From positions 310,001-374,000 of the forward strand of contig NZ_FMTP01000002.1 in assembly GCF_900100155.1 (NCBI RefSeq): 64,000 nucleotides of DNA. The letters run 5' to 3'. The translations under genes were made by a program, and so were the position numbers. Under the pieces are notes generated by a model. It did not search any database, was not told the DNA's origin, and was given only the letters and a program-made list of their open reading frames with translations. This DNA comes from Ancylobacter rudongensis (lineage in GTDB: Bacteria > Pseudomonadota > Alphaproteobacteria > Rhizobiales > Xanthobacteraceae). Positions 52,404-62,457 of the stretch are shown piece by piece (position 1 is the first letter of the stretch; the number at the start of each line of letters is the position of its first letter).

Positions 52404-55088
52404 CTACTCCGCCGCGTCCCGGCCGGCGTCCGCCGCGCGGGGGAAGGTGCAGGTGACGAGGGTGCCCCCGCCCGGCGCCGCGCTCAGGCTCACTGTACCG
52501 CCATGCAGCGCCACCAGCGAGCGCACGATGGACAGGCCGAGCCCGACGCCGCGATGGCGCGAGCCGGCGGTGTGGCTCTCGAAGCGGTCGAACACCCGCG
52601 CGCCGATTTCCGGCGGGATGCCCGGCCCGGCGTCGCGCACGCGGAACACCACCTTGTCGTCCCGCCGCTCGGCCGAGAGCGTGACGGTGGAGCCCTCCGG
52701 CGCGAAGCCGACGGCGTTGGAAAGCAAGTTGTACAGCACCTGCCGCACCCGCTTGGCATCGGCGCGGAAGGTGCCGGCGGCGGGCGGCAGCTCGATCGAC
52801 AGGCGCAGGCCGCCCTCGGCGAGGCGGTCGCGCACCCCTTCCGCCGCCGCCTCCATCGCCGCGCGCAGATCGACCTCGCCCAGCTCCAGCGTCATCGCGC
52901 CGGCGTCGATGGTGGCGAGGTCGAGAATGTCGTTGATGATCGCCAGCAGCGCCGCGCTGCTCTCGGTGATGTGGTTCACATAGGCGCGCTGCTTGGGGTT
53001 GAGCGGGCCGATGCCGGTGTCGTCGAGCAGCTGGGCGAAGCCGATGATCGTCGTCAGCGGCGAGCGCAGCTCATAGGAGACATGGCCGACAAAGGTGCTC
53101 TTGAGGTGGTCGGCGGCGACCAGCGCCTCGTTGCGCTCCACCAGCGCGCGCTCGACATGCACGCTGTCGGTAATGTCGCGCAGCGTCACCAGCGTGCCGC
53201 CATCCGGCAGCGGCTGGGTGGAGCCGTCGAGCACGATGCCGTCGCTGCGCTCCATGCGGAACTCGGTCGGCACCCGCGCCTCGATGCCGGTGACGGCGGA
53301 GCGCAGCTTCGGCCACACCGCGCCATCGGCGGTCAGCCGCCGGCAGGCCTCGGCCACCGCGTCGATATGGGGATGGGCGCCGAGCGCGGCCTTGTCGAGA
53401 TTCCACAGCTGCCGGAAGGCGGAATTGGACAAGCCAAGCCGCCCGTCGCTGCCGAACACCGCCACCGCCTCGGCCAGCGCGTCCAGCGTCTCGCTCTGGA
53501 TGCGGGTGAGCGAATTGAAGCGGCTTTCCAGCGCCAGGCGCTCCGTCACCTCGTCGAACAGATAGGTGACGCCGCCCTCCGGATTGGGGGCGGTGACGAC
53601 GCGCAGCGTGCGCCCGCCCGGCAGGTGCCACCAGTGCTCGCGCGGCTCGATGGCGCGGTAGGCGCCGTGCAGGTCCTCGCGCCAGACGCGGAAATCGGCC
53701 TGCTCGGGCAGGCGGCGCGCCGCCCGCAGCCGGTCGAGCACCGCCCCGTCGGTCGGCCGGTCGTCGAGAAAGGCCGCGTCGAGCTCGAAAAGGCTGGCAT
53801 AGGCGGCATTGTGGAACACCAGCCGCTGGTCCTTGCCGAAGATCGCCACGGCGGTCGCCAGCTGGTCCAGCGTGCGGCGATGGGCGCCGACGACATGGGC
53901 GAGTTCCGCCCGCACCGTCTCGGCCTCGGTGGCGTCGAGCGCGATACCGGCGGCGCCGCCGCCGACAGGCACTTCCAGCACGTCGCGCACCTGCCGCGTG
54001 CCGGCGATCACCACAGGCAGCCGGGCCTTGAAGGGCTGGCTGTCCGCGTGCAGCGCCTGCGCCCGGGTGCGGGTCTGCCGGTCGAGCAGCGAGAGGTCGC
54101 GCTGGGCCGCGTCGTGGCCGTCGCGGGCCTCCACCGCATGGGCATAGGCGGCGTTGCTCCAGCGCAGCTTTCCGTCCTCGCCCCCGACCCAGACCGGGGC
54201 GGGCAGCGCCTCCAGCAGCGCCCGCAGCGCCGAGGTCTCGTCGTCAAGGGCGCGATAGGCGGCTTCCAGCCGCGCCTGGTCGAGCCGCACGCCGGTGATA
54301 TCGCGCAGGCGCAGCACCACGGCCGAGCCGACCGGCCGGCCCTCCGCCTCGACGAAGCGGCCATCCTGCGTCGCCAGCGTGGCGGCGAGCGGCGTGCCGC
54401 GCGCCCTCAGCCGATCGACCGCCGCCTCGATCTCGCCCGCCGAGGCCGGGCTGAGCCAGGAGCCAAAGGCGAGGATGCGCGCGGGGGCGGCGACGCCGGT
54501 GAAGGCGGGGGTGTTGCCGATGATTTCCGGGTCGGCGGCGGGATCGCGCCAGACCACGACGATCTGCGGCTCGGCCATCAGCAGGGCGCGGGCCTCGTCG
54601 ATCTGCGCCTCCAGCCGGGCGATCTCGCCGAACGCATCGGCCTCGCGCCGCAGCGACTGCCGGCGGTAGCGCAGATGCACGATGGCGGTGGTGGCGGCGA
54701 AGACGATCAGCCCGACGACGAGCGCCAGGCCGATCAGCGCGCTCGGGTCCTGCACCGCCAGCACGGCGAACAGCCCGTCGGGGGCGGGCTGGGCTGCGGG
54801 CGAGGCGACGGTCTGCGCCTGCGCGGGAAAGCTGTGGACGGCAAGGCCGAGGCTCGACAAAGCCGAGCCGGAAGCCCCCGCCACCGTGGCCGGCGGGGCG
54901 GCGAGAAGGCGCGCCATCCGGCGGGCGAGCCGCCTGAACAGACGCACGACGTGGCGTCGCAAATGGCGCGGGGTCAAGCCGGCAGCAAAGCCGGGAACGA
55001 CGTTGGGAACAGGGCGTGGAACCGTGCCGGCGCGCGCGTCGACGCGCCAGCCGTCTTCCGTCCCGCCCCTGCCGGCCGGATGCGCCAT
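52404..55088 (-). CDS. divL: DivL, PAS-rich histidine-kinase homologue with Tyr in the H-box
   Basis: An 894-residue membrane protein. A hydrophobic leader-like region (about 60-90) and a transmembrane helix (ALIGLALVVGLIVFAATTAIVHL) precede several PAS-like segments (NAAYAHAVEARDG, NAAYASLFELDAAF, NSAFRQLWNLDKAALG). The dimerisation motif reads FVGHVSYELRSPLTTIIGF: Tyr672 replaces the phospho-accepting His, the hallmark of Caulobacter DivL. The ATPase domain looks intact (NLLSNAVGF, DAGPGIPP, RGVGLGLSIVRS). DivL controls CckA-CtrA cell-cycle signalling. ATG 55088 follows AAGGGGAGA; the frame also opens further upstream. The tsaE neighbour fits known alphaproteobacterial order. Confidence 0.9.
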   Translation of the reverse strand: MAHPAGRGGTEDGWRVDARAGTVPRPVPNVVPGFAAGLTPRHLRRHVVRLFRRLARRMARLLAAPPATVAGASGSALSSLGLAVHSFPAQAQTVASPAAQPAPDGLFAVLAVQDPSALIGLALVVGLIVFAATTAIVHLRYRRQSLRREADAFGEIARLEAQIDEARALLMAEPQIVVVWRDPAADPEIIGNTPAFTGVAAPARILAFGSWLSPASAGEIEAAVDRLRARGTPLAATLATQDGRFVEAEGRPVGSAVVLRLRDITGVRLDQARLEAAYRALDDETSALRALLEALPAPVWVGGEDGKLRWSNAAYAHAVEARDGHDAAQRDLSLLDRQTRTRAQALHADSQPFKARLPVVIAGTRQVRDVLEVPVGGGAAGIALDATEAETVRAELAHVVGAHRRTLDQLATAVAIFGKDQRLVFHNAAYASLFELDAAFLDDRPTDGAVLDRLRAARRLPEQADFRVWREDLHGAYRAIEPREHWWHLPGGRTLRVVTAPNPEGGVTYLFDEVTERLALESRFNSLTRIQSETLDALAEAVAVFGSDGRLGLSNSAFRQLWNLDKAALGAHPHIDAVAEACRRLTADGAVWPKLRSAVTGIEARVPTEFRMERSDGIVLDGSTQPLPDGGTLVTLRDITDSVHVERALVERNEALVAADHLKSTFVGHVSYELRSPLTTIIGFAQLLDDTGIGPLNPKQRAYVNHITESSAALLAIINDILDLATIDAGAMTLELGEVDLRAAMEAAAEGVRDRLAEGGLRLSIELPPAAGTFRADAKRVRQVLYNLLSNAVGFAPEGSTVTLSAERRDDKVVFRVRDAGPGIPPEIGARVFDRFESHTAGSRHRGVGLGLSIVRSLVALHGGTVSLSAAPGGGTLVTCTFPRAADAGRDAAE

Positions 55089-55223
55089 CCGCGCCCGTCT
55101 CCCCTTGCCGACTGCCGCCCTCCGGCAGGCGCCCCGCCCATGGCGAGGCACCGAATCAACGCGACTTTATCGAAGCCGGAGTCGCACTAGAAGGGCCGGG
55201 CGCGCGCTACACAGGAGGAGACG

Positions 55224-56204
55224 TCAGAGTCCCTCGAACAGGGCGGTAGAAAGATAGCGCTCGGCGAAGGAGGGAATGATGACCACGATGGTCTTGCCCT
55301 CGTTCTCCGGCCGCGCACCGACCTCCAGCGCCGCCGCGATGGCCGCGCCCGAGGAGATGCCGACCGGAATGCCTTCCAGCCGGGCGATGGCGCGGGCGGT
55401 CTCGAAGGCGGTCTGGTTGCCCACCGTCACCACCTCGTCGATCACCGAGCGGTCCAGCACATCAGGCACGAAGCCGGCGCCGATGCCCTGTATCTTGTGC
55501 GGACCGGGCTGGCCGCCAGACAGCACCGGGCTGTCCTCGGGCTCCACCGCCACCAGCCGCAGGCCGGGCTTGCGCGGCTTCAGCACCTGGCCGAGGCCGG
55601 TGATGGTACCGCCGGTGCCGACGCCGGAAATGACGATGTCGACCGCGCCGTCGGTGTCGTTCCAGATTTCCTCCGCCGTGGTGCGGCGGTGGACGGCCGG
55701 GTTGGCGGGGTTGCGGAACTGCTGCGGGATGATGGCGTCGGGAAGCTCCTTCATCAGCTCTTCCGCCCGCGCCACCGCGCCGCGCATGCCCTGCGCCGCC
55801 GGGGTCAGCACCAGCTCGGCGCCGAGCAGCGCCAGCATCTTGCGGCGCTCCACGGACATAGATTCCGGCATGACCAGGATCAGCCGATAGCCGCGCGCGG
55901 CGGCGACGAAGGCGAGCGCGATGCCGGTATTGCCCGAGGTCGGCTCGACCAGCACGGTGCCGGCCTTGATGACGCCCGCCTCCTCCAGCGCCTCGATCAT
56001 CGAGACGCCGATGCGGTCCTTGACGCTGCCGATCGGGTTGAAGAACTCCAGCTTGGCGAGAATGCGCGCCTTCACCCCCCGCTCGGCCGGCAGCCGGTTC
56101 AGCTGCACCAGCGGCGTGTCGCCAATGGTCTCGGTGATGGAGGAATAGACCCGCCCGCGCCCCGGCTTGGCGGTGGGCGCGGTGTGGGGAGCGGTGTCGG
56201 CCAT
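55224..56204 (-). CDS. cysK: Cysteine synthase A (O-acetylserine sulfhydrylase)
   Basis: PLP enzyme that makes cysteine from O-acetylserine and sulfide. A 326-residue protein with [13 protein letters not shown], the PLP lysine in [18 protein letters not shown], the substrate loop [21 protein letters not shown] and phosphate-binding [16 protein letters not shown] 56204 follows GGAGG. An Rrf2 regulator gene lies 132 bases upstream; the gap contains CGACT-caa-AGTCG (56302-56314). Confidence 0.96.
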   Translation of the reverse strand: MADTAPHTAPTAKPGRGRVYSSITETIGDTPLVQLNRLPAERGVKARILAKLEFFNPIGSVKDRIGVSMIEALEEAGVIKAGTVLVEPTSGNTGIALAFVAAARGYRLILVMPESMSVERRKMLALLGAELVLTPAAQGMRGAVARAEELMKELPDAIIPQQFRNPANPAVHRRTTAEEIWNDTDGAVDIVISGVGTGGTITGLGQVLKPRKPGLRLVAVEPEDSPVLSGGQPGPHKIQGIGAGFVPDVLDRSVIDEVVTVGNQTAFETARAIARLEGIPVGISSGAAIAAALEVGARPENEGKTIVVIIPSFAERYLSTALFEGL

Positions 56205-56336
56205 GGGTGCCTCCAGCAAGCGGACCGGCACGTTGGCGCGGCCCGTCAGTAGCGAATTGTTCTTCAACGAACGGTTTTCGCCGGCAGGGCTAACATATTC
56301 ACGACTCAAAGTCGAGAAAACAAATTATCTACAAAA

Positions 56337-56780
56337 TCAAATGGTGAAATCGATGCCTTCGGGCATGCCCTTTCGCAGCGTGTTCTGCGCGGCGGCGCGG
56401 CAGAGGTCTTCCACCGTCACCGCGTCGAGCGCCGCCTCGAAGGCGCGCTCCGCCTCGGCCACGGCCGGCTGCACGATATCGCGGACGATGGGGGGGAAGG
56501 CGTCCAGCGCCTCCTCGCTCTCGGCCTCGACCACGCGCACCACTTCCGCCACCGTGATCCGTCGCCGCTCGCGCGCCAGTTCATAGCCGCCACGCGGGCC
56601 GCGCACGCCCTTCAGCACCCCGGCATGCACCAGCGCCTGCAGCACCGGCTCCAGATGGCGGGGCGGCAATTCGTGCCGCGCGGCGAGCGCCTTGGCCGCC
56701 ACCGGCATGCCGCGGGCGTGCAGCGCGACGTCGACGACGGCGGCGATGGCGAGGAGGCTTTTATCGGAGAGGCGCGGCAT
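56337..56780 (-). CDS. Rrf2-family transcriptional regulator next to cysK
   Basis: A 147-residue winged-helix protein (MPRLSDKSLLAIAAVVDVALHARG, RHELPPRHLEPVLQALVHAGVLKGVRGPRGGYELA). It lacks the three-cysteine cluster of IscR and NsrR; the only cysteine is in DLCRAA near the end. That resembles CymR-like members that sense through the cysteine synthase complex rather than an iron-sulfur cluster. Its place before cysK suggests control of cysteine synthesis, which is inferred. It lies 9 bases after dut. Confidence 0.85.
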   Translation of the reverse strand: MPRLSDKSLLAIAAVVDVALHARGMPVAAKALAARHELPPRHLEPVLQALVHAGVLKGVRGPRGGYELARERRRITVAEVVRVVEAESEEALDAFPPIVRDIVQPAVAEAERAFEAALDAVTVEDLCRAAAQNTLRKGMPEGIDFTI

Positions 56781-56789
56781 GGCTCTTGG

Positions 56790-57263
56790 CTAGCGCGATA
56801 TTTGCCGGCCGTCGAGCCCTGTCGAGCCAAATCCACCTTCTCCCCGCGTTGTTTCCTCCAAATTACCGACCTCGACCAGATGAATGCGCGTCACCGGCGC
56901 CACCACCATCTGGGCGATGCGCTGGCCACGCTCCAGCACCACCGGCTCGGCCCCGAGATTGACCAGGATCACCTTCACCTCGCCGCGATAGTCGGAATCG
57001 ACCGTGCCCGGCGCGTTCAGCACCGTCAGACCCTGCTTGAGCGCGAGGCCCGAGCGCGGGCGCACCTGCGCCTCGAACCCTTCCGGCAGCGCCAGCGCCA
57101 GCCCGGTCGGCACCGCCGCGCGGGCGAGCGGGGCCAGCGTCAGCGTCTCGCCCTCCGCCAGCGCCGCCATCAGGTCGAGCCCGGCGGAACCCGACGTGGC
57201 ATAGGCGGGAAGCGGCAGGCCCTGCCCATGCGGCAGGACGCGGACGGCAACCTCGATACTCAT
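56790..57263 (-). CDS. dut: Deoxyuridine 5'-triphosphate nucleotidohydrolase
   Basis: Trimeric dUTPase, 157 residues, that keeps uracil out of DNA. The five motifs are visible: [54 protein letters not shown] and the glycine-rich tail [10 protein letters not shown]. Its ATG overlaps the coaBC stop (ATGA), so the two are coupled. The coaBC-dut pair is conserved widely in proteobacteria. Confidence 0.97.
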   Translation of the reverse strand: MSIEVAVRVLPHGQGLPLPAYATSGSAGLDLMAALAEGETLTLAPLARAAVPTGLALALPEGFEAQVRPRSGLALKQGLTVLNAPGTVDSDYRGEVKVILVNLGAEPVVLERGQRIAQMVVAPVTRIHLVEVGNLEETTRGEGGFGSTGLDGRQISR

Positions 57264-58489
57264 GATTCACTCTCCTTCTCGCCCAGCGCGGCGGCGATGC
57301 GGGCGATCAACCTTTCGGCCACCTCCGTCTTGGAGGCGCGCGGCCACGCTTCGCTGCCCTCGGGGGTGATCAGGTGCACCTCGTTGGCGTCCCCGCCCAT
57401 CACTCCGCCGGGAATGCCGCTCTGGGCCGAGACGTCATTGGCGACGATCCAGTCGCAGCCCTTGCGGACGCGCTTGGCCTGCGCATACCCCACCACATTC
57501 TGCGTCTCCGCCGCGAAGCCGATGACGAGGCGCGGACGGCCCTCCGTCCGGTGGGCGATGGTGGCGAGGATGTCGGGATTCTCGGTCAGCGCCAGCGGCG
57601 GCAGGGCGCCGCCATCCTTCTTCATCTTCTCGGGCGCCTCGCTGGCGGCGCGCCAGTCGGCCACCGCCGCGGCGAAGATGGCGACATCGGCCGGCAGCGC
57701 GGCCTCCACCGCCGCCAGCATGTCGCGCGCGCTTTCCACCGGGCGCACCGTGACGCCGGACGGCGCGGGCAGGTTCACCGGCCCGGAGACCAGCGTCACC
57801 CGGGCCCCGGCCCGGGCGGCGGCGGCGGCGAGGGCGTGGCCCTGCTTGCCGGAGGAACGGTTGGCGATATAGCGCACCGGGTCGATCGGTTCATGCGTCG
57901 GGCCTGACGTGACCAGCACATGCCGCCCCGTGAGCGGCCCGCCGGCCGCCAGCAGCGCTTCCACCGCCGCGACGATCTCCAGCGGCTCGGCCATGCGCCC
58001 CGCCCCGTCCTCGCCGCGCTCGGCCATGGCGCCGGCATTCGGCCCGACAAAACGCACCCCGTCGGCGGCGAGCTGCGCCGCGTTGCGGCGTGTGGCGGCA
58101 TTCGCCCACATCGCCGGGTTCATCGCCGGCGCGAGCAGGATCGGCCGGGTGCTCGCCAGCAGCACGGCGGAGGCGAGGTCGTCGGCGAGGCCATGCGCCA
58201 TCTTCGCCATAAGGTCGGCGGTGGCCGGCGCCACAATGAGAAGGTCCGCCTCGCGCGAGAGGCGGATATGGCCGATATCCTGCTCCGCCTCGCGGTCGAA
58301 CAGCTCGGTGAACACGCGGTCATGCGACAGCGCCCCGGCGGCCAGCGGCGTGACGAAATGCTGGGCGGCCGATGTCATCACCACCCGCACCGCCGCGCCG
58401 CGCTCCTTCAGCCGGCGGATCAGGTCGAGGCTCTTATAGGCGGCGATGCCGCCGCCGATGACGAGTAGGATTCGCTTGGTGGCGAGCAT
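57260..58489 (-). CDS. coaBC: Bifunctional phosphopantothenoylcysteine decarboxylase/phosphopantothenate-cysteine ligase
   Basis: Two steps of coenzyme A synthesis in one 409-residue flavoprotein. The CoaC half (1-180) has [29 protein letters not shown], and [19 protein letters not shown]; the CoaB half (190-400) has [36 protein letters not shown] and the [15 protein letters not shown] loop. Start ATG 58489. The 249 bases between it and ubiB show no gene. Confidence 0.96.
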   Translation of the reverse strand: MLATKRILLVIGGGIAAYKSLDLIRRLKERGAAVRVVMTSAAQHFVTPLAAGALSHDRVFTELFDREAEQDIGHIRLSREADLLIVAPATADLMAKMAHGLADDLASAVLLASTRPILLAPAMNPAMWANAATRRNAAQLAADGVRFVGPNAGAMAERGEDGAGRMAEPLEIVAAVEALLAAGGPLTGRHVLVTSGPTHEPIDPVRYIANRSSGKQGHALAAAAARAGARVTLVSGPVNLPAPSGVTVRPVESARDMLAAVEAALPADVAIFAAAVADWRAASEAPEKMKKDGGALPPLALTENPDILATIAHRTEGRPRLVIGFAAETQNVVGYAQAKRVRKGCDWIVANDVSAQSGIPGGVMGGDANEVHLITPEGSEAWPRASKTEVAERLIARIAAALGEKESES

Positions 58490-58738
58490 GGGAAGTTCCG
58501 TGGCCGGCGTCGGCGCCGAGACTAGGCCGGCAGCCGGGCGCGCGATAGTTCCGGATGATGGACGAGGTTAATCCTTCCCTCGGCCGGGCCGATGCGAGGA
58601 GCGGAGACCGTGCCGCCGTTCAGCACTGAGAGGAGAGGGCCGAGCCCGCCCACCGCCATCACGGCAATGGCAACGCCGTTCAGATCGGTCGCGGAGAGTT
58701 CGCCCGCTCATTGTGGACGAGACTCACCCAGCCCCGCC

Positions 58739-60307
58739 TCAGAACAGCATCTGCACCAGGATCAGCCCGGCGATCGCCCAGAGCGCCAGCGTCATCCAGC
58801 GATTGCCGCGCCCCTCGGCGCGGCCGATGGCGTCGGTGGTGGCGGGCGAGAGGGTCAGCCCGTCGCGGGTGGCGGCGTCGAGCTGGGCGGCGATGCGCTG
58901 GCCGTGCGCGATCAGTTCGGGCAGGGTCTGCAGCGAGCGGCCGACCGCGCCGATGCCGACCGCCACCTCCTCGATCCGCCCGGCTGGGCCCAGATTGCGC
59001 TCGATCCAGGCCCGCACCACGGGCTCGGCGGTCTTCCACATATCGAGCTGCGGGTCGAGATTGCGGGCGACGCCCTCCACCACCACCATGGTCTTCTGCA
59101 GCAGCAGAAGTTCGGGCCGTGTCTGCATGTCGAACAGTGCCGTCACCTCGAACAGCAGGGTCAGCAGCTTGGCCATGGAAATCTGGTCGGCGCGGCGCGA
59201 ATAGATCGGCTCGCCAATGGCGCGGATCGCCTGGGCGAAATCCTCCACCGAATGGTGCGGGGGGACATAGCCGGCCTCGAAATGCACCTGCGCCGTGCGC
59301 AGCCAGTCGCGGGTGATGAAGCCGAACAGGATTTCGGCGAGGAAACGCCGCTCCTTGTGGCCGAGCCGCCCCATAATGCCGCAATCGACCGCCACCAGCC
59401 GCCCCTCGGGGTCGATGAACAGATTGCCGGGGTGCATGTCGGCGTGGAAGAAGCCGTCGCGCAGGGCGTGGCGCAGGAAGGACTGCATCACGATGCGCCC
59501 GAGCTGCGGCAGATCGTGCCCGGCCGCGCGCAGCGCCTCCAGATTGTTCAGCTTGATGCCGTCGACCCATTCGGTGGTCAGCACCTCGCGGCCGGTGCGG
59601 TCCCAGTCCACCGCCGGCACGCGGAAATCGGCGTCCTCGGCGGTGTTCTGCGCCAGCTCGGACATGGCGGCCGCTTCCAGCCGCAGATCCATCTCCATCG
59701 AGACCGAACGGGCGAGCGTGTCCACCACCGCCACCAGCCGCAGCCGCTTGCCCTCGGGGGAAGAGCTCTCGCCGAGACGGGCGGCGCGGTAGAAGGAGGA
59801 GAGGTCGATGCGGAAACGCCGCTGCACGTCCGGGCGCAGCACCTTCACCGCGACGCGGCGCGCCGTGCCGTCGGCCTCGATCACCTCGCCCTGGTGCACC
59901 TGCGCGATCGAGGCGGCGGCCAGCGGCAGGTCGAGCCGGGCATAAACGTCGCTCACCGGCCGGTCGAAGGTGCGGGCGATGGTCGCCTCCGCCACATCCT
60001 GCGGAAAGGGCGGCATGCGGTCCTGCAGCAGCTCCAGGTCGCGCGCCAGCTGCGGGCCGACCACATCCGGCCGGGTGGCGAGGAACTGGCCGAGCTTCAC
60101 ATAGGAAGGGCCGAGCCGCGACAGCGCGGCGCCGAGCCGGGCGGCGCTGGAGGCCGGGCCGCGCCGCTCGATCAGGGCGGCGAGCGCGAACAGCGGCTCG
60201 GAGCCGGGCGGGCGCACGCCGGGATCGATGCGCGAGGCAACGCCCTCGCGCGCCATCACGAAGCCGGCACGGGCGAGGCGCAGATAATCACCGAGGGGCG
60301 TGGCCAC
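58739..60307 (-). CDS. ubiB: UbiB, ubiquinone biosynthesis atypical kinase-like protein
   Basis: A 522-residue ADCK/COQ8-type ATPase needed for ubiquinone synthesis. It has the KxGQ motif (YVKLGQFLATRPDVVG), the alanine-rich loop AAASIAQVHQG, AVKVLRPDV, HADMHPGNLFIDPEG and DCGIMG, plus a C-terminal membrane helix (WMTLALWAIAGLILVQML). The start is GTG 60307, four bases after the ubiE stop. Confidence 0.95.
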   Translation of the reverse strand: MATPLGDYLRLARAGFVMAREGVASRIDPGVRPPGSEPLFALAALIERRGPASSAARLGAALSRLGPSYVKLGQFLATRPDVVGPQLARDLELLQDRMPPFPQDVAEATIARTFDRPVSDVYARLDLPLAAASIAQVHQGEVIEADGTARRVAVKVLRPDVQRRFRIDLSSFYRAARLGESSSPEGKRLRLVAVVDTLARSVSMEMDLRLEAAAMSELAQNTAEDADFRVPAVDWDRTGREVLTTEWVDGIKLNNLEALRAAGHDLPQLGRIVMQSFLRHALRDGFFHADMHPGNLFIDPEGRLVAVDCGIMGRLGHKERRFLAEILFGFITRDWLRTAQVHFEAGYVPPHHSVEDFAQAIRAIGEPIYSRRADQISMAKLLTLLFEVTALFDMQTRPELLLLQKTMVVVEGVARNLDPQLDMWKTAEPVVRAWIERNLGPAGRIEEVAVGIGAVGRSLQTLPELIAHGQRIAAQLDAATRDGLTLSPATTDAIGRAEGRGNRWMTLALWAIAGLILVQMLF

Positions 60308-60311
60308 GGCG

Positions 60312-61106
60312 CTAGATCCGCACGCCGGAATGCAGCGCCACGATGCCGCCGGTGAGCGGCTGCCACGCCACGCGCTTGAACCCCGCCTCGCGCATCAGCT
60401 CGGCGAAGGCCTCCGGCGGGGGGAATTTGCGGATCGATTCGACGAGGTACTGGTAGGAATCGGCGTCCCCGGTCACCAGCTTGCCCATGCCGGGAATCAG
60501 CTTGAACGAATAGGTGTCGTAGATCGCGTCCAGACCGGGCACGTCGACGCGGGAGAATTCCAGCACGAAGCAGCGCCCGCCGGGCTTCAGCACGCGGCGC
60601 ATCTCGGCGAGCGCCTTGTCCATGCGCGGCACGTTGCGGATGCCGAAGGCGACGGTGGCGGCGTCAAAACTCTTATCGGCGAAGGGCAGCTCTTCGGCAT
60701 TGGCCTCGACGAACTCCACCCGCTCGGCAAGGCCGAGAGCGGCCGCGCGCTCGCGGCCGACGCCGAGCATGCCGCCATTGATATCGGCGACGACGGCGCT
60801 GGTGCCCGGCCCGCCGGCTTCCACCGTGCGGAAGGAGACATCGCCGGTGCCGCCGGCGACGTCGAGCAGGCGGAAGGCGCGCTCGCTCTTCGGCGGGCGC
60901 AGGCGCGAGACCAGAAGGTCCTTCCACACCCGGTGCAGGCCGAGCGACATCAGGTCGTTCATCAGGTCGTAGCGGCGCGCCACCGAGTGGAACACCTCGT
61001 CGACCATGCGCTGCTTCTCGCCGAGCGGCACGGTGCGGAAGCCGAAATGGGTGTCGGCGCCAGCGCCGTTGCCGTGTGTGTCCCCGGCCTGTGTGTCGCC
61101 AACCAT
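60312..61106 (-). CDS. ubiE: UbiE, demethylubiquinone/demethylmenaquinone C-methyltransferase
   Basis: SAM-dependent C-methyltransferase of quinone synthesis, 264 residues. Motifs: [38 protein letters not shown] (SAM loop), [25 protein letters not shown], and LPGMGK-like [30 protein letters not shown] 61106 after GGGAG. Head of ubiE-ubiB. Confidence 0.95.
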   Translation of the reverse strand: MVGDTQAGDTHGNGAGADTHFGFRTVPLGEKQRMVDEVFHSVARRYDLMNDLMSLGLHRVWKDLLVSRLRPPKSERAFRLLDVAGGTGDVSFRTVEAGGPGTSAVVADINGGMLGVGRERAAALGLAERVEFVEANAEELPFADKSFDAATVAFGIRNVPRMDKALAEMRRVLKPGGRCFVLEFSRVDVPGLDAIYDTYSFKLIPGMGKLVTGDADSYQYLVESIRKFPPPEAFAELMREAGFKRVAWQPLTGGIVALHSGVRI

Positions 61107-61254
61107 GGGTGCGCGGCTCCCGCGTTCGATCCGAATTCGGGCCGGACCATAGCGGAGAGGCCGCGCGGCTCCAAGCGGCGGGCCGGGCCGCTCAAGCAAC
61201 CCAGCCCCGTGCGCGGGTGGCTACCCGCGGCTGCGGCGAATCAGTCCCGCCCGC

Positions 61255-61731
61255 TCACGGGCAGCGGACATAGACCATGGTGCCGTAGCGGCCGGCCACT
61301 TCCGGGTCCATCCATTTGAGCACCAGCACCTGGCCGTCGAATCGCACCACTTCGCGGTCCGAGCGCGCGCCCGGCGGCTCGTCCGGCAGGCCGATATAGA
61401 TCGGGCCGTTGCCGACCTGCTTCGACACCACCTCGGACGGCTGCGCGTCGTCGGCCAGATACATCATGAAGCCGCCCGACGGGCCGGCATTGATGACATA
61501 AGGCTGGCGGCAGCCCTGGCGGGCCTGCGCCTCGGTGCGGGCCGCGTCCTCCGGGCGGTGATAGGCGGCAAGGCCCCATTTGCCCATCACCTGCTGCGCC
61601 GTGATCGGCGAGGTGAACTGGGGCCGCGCCGGCTCGATCGGCCGGGGCGGCGGCGGGGAGGCGCAGCCGGCGAGCACGGCGGCAAGCGTGGCGACAAAGG
61701 CGAGGCGGGCAACACAGCGAGACACGTTCAT
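61255..61731 (-). CDS. Putative lipoprotein of unknown function
   Basis: A 158-residue protein with a lipoprotein signal: AVLAGC lipobox with Cys23. The mature part has a Pro-rich start (SPPPPRPIEPARP), then MGKWGLAAYHRPEDAARTEAQARQGC and VVRFDGQVLVLKWMDPEVAGRYGTMVYVRC. A paired-cysteine pattern suggests an extracytoplasmic disulfide. I do not recognise the family. ATG 61731 follows GGAG. Confidence 0.75.
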   Translation of the reverse strand: MNVSRCVARLAFVATLAAVLAGCASPPPPRPIEPARPQFTSPITAQQVMGKWGLAAYHRPEDAARTEAQARQGCRQPYVINAGPSGGFMMYLADDAQPSEVVSKQVGNGPIYIGLPDEPPGARSDREVVRFDGQVLVLKWMDPEVAGRYGTMVYVRCP

Positions 61732-61906
61732 AGAGCACTCCGGAACGGAAGGCTGGCGGGCGGGCGGGCAGTCACGGATCAAGCGCGGGCCTGCCATTTC
61801 AGATCCATGTATCGGGCATAATGAATGGTCTTTACGCCAGAAGACCAGCCGAACATAGTCCGCCCGCGCCCCGCCGTCGAACTCTCCCAGCCTTCCCGGC
61901 GAGAAA

Positions 61907-62452
61907 ATGGACCGCCGGGCCGGAGTGAACGACGTGACCGATTTCCTGATCCGGCCGGCGACCGATGCGGATGGCGATGCCATCGCCGCACTGATCGCCG
62001 CCGCCTTTGCCGAATATGAGGGCTGCGTGTTCGACCGCGCCGCCGAATTCCCCGAACTCGACGCCATCGCCAGCCATTTCGCCGGGCGCGGCGGCACCAT
62101 CTGGGTCGCCGAGGGCGGGGGCGGCGTCATCGGCTCGATGGCGCTGGCCCCCACACGCGACCCCGACGCCCCGCGCGGCGGGCTGGAAATCTTCAAGGTC
62201 TATGTGGCGCGCGCGGCCCGCCGGCGCGGCATCGCCCGCGCCCTGTTTGAGACCGCCCTCGCCGCGGCCCGCGCCGCCGGCGCGCGGGAAATCCGGCTGT
62301 GGACGGACACGCGCTTTGCCGACGCGCACCGCTTCTATGAGCGCTGCGGCTTCACCCGCGCGGGGCCGGCGCGGGAGTGCCACGATCTGTCCGCCACCTG
62401 GGAATATTCCTACCGCCTGCCCCTCGCGGCGGTCGGAACGCGCGAAGGCTGA
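61907..62452 (+). CDS. GNAT-family N-acetyltransferase
   Basis: A 181-residue acetyl-CoA-dependent acetyltransferase: IRPATDADGDAIAALIAAAF, the acetyl-CoA loop VYVARAARRRGIARALFETALA, and the closing LWTDTRFADAHRFYERCGFTRAGP. The substrate is unknown. ATG 61907 is taken; GTG 61934, 8 bases after GGAG, is an alternative. It lies five bases before the DMT transporter gene. Confidence 0.88.
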   Translation: MDRRAGVNDVTDFLIRPATDADGDAIAALIAAAFAEYEGCVFDRAAEFPELDAIASHFAGRGGTIWVAEGGGGVIGSMALAPTRDPDAPRGGLEIFKVYVARAARRRGIARALFETALAAARAAGAREIRLWTDTRFADAHRFYERCGFTRAGPARECHDLSATWEYSYRLPLAAVGTREG

Positions 62453-62457
62453 TCCCC

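Noticed and set aside
52404-55088. Kinase inactivated by loss of its histidine (pseudogene)
   Set aside because: The Tyr substitution is the known DivL signature and the frame and ATPase motifs are intact.
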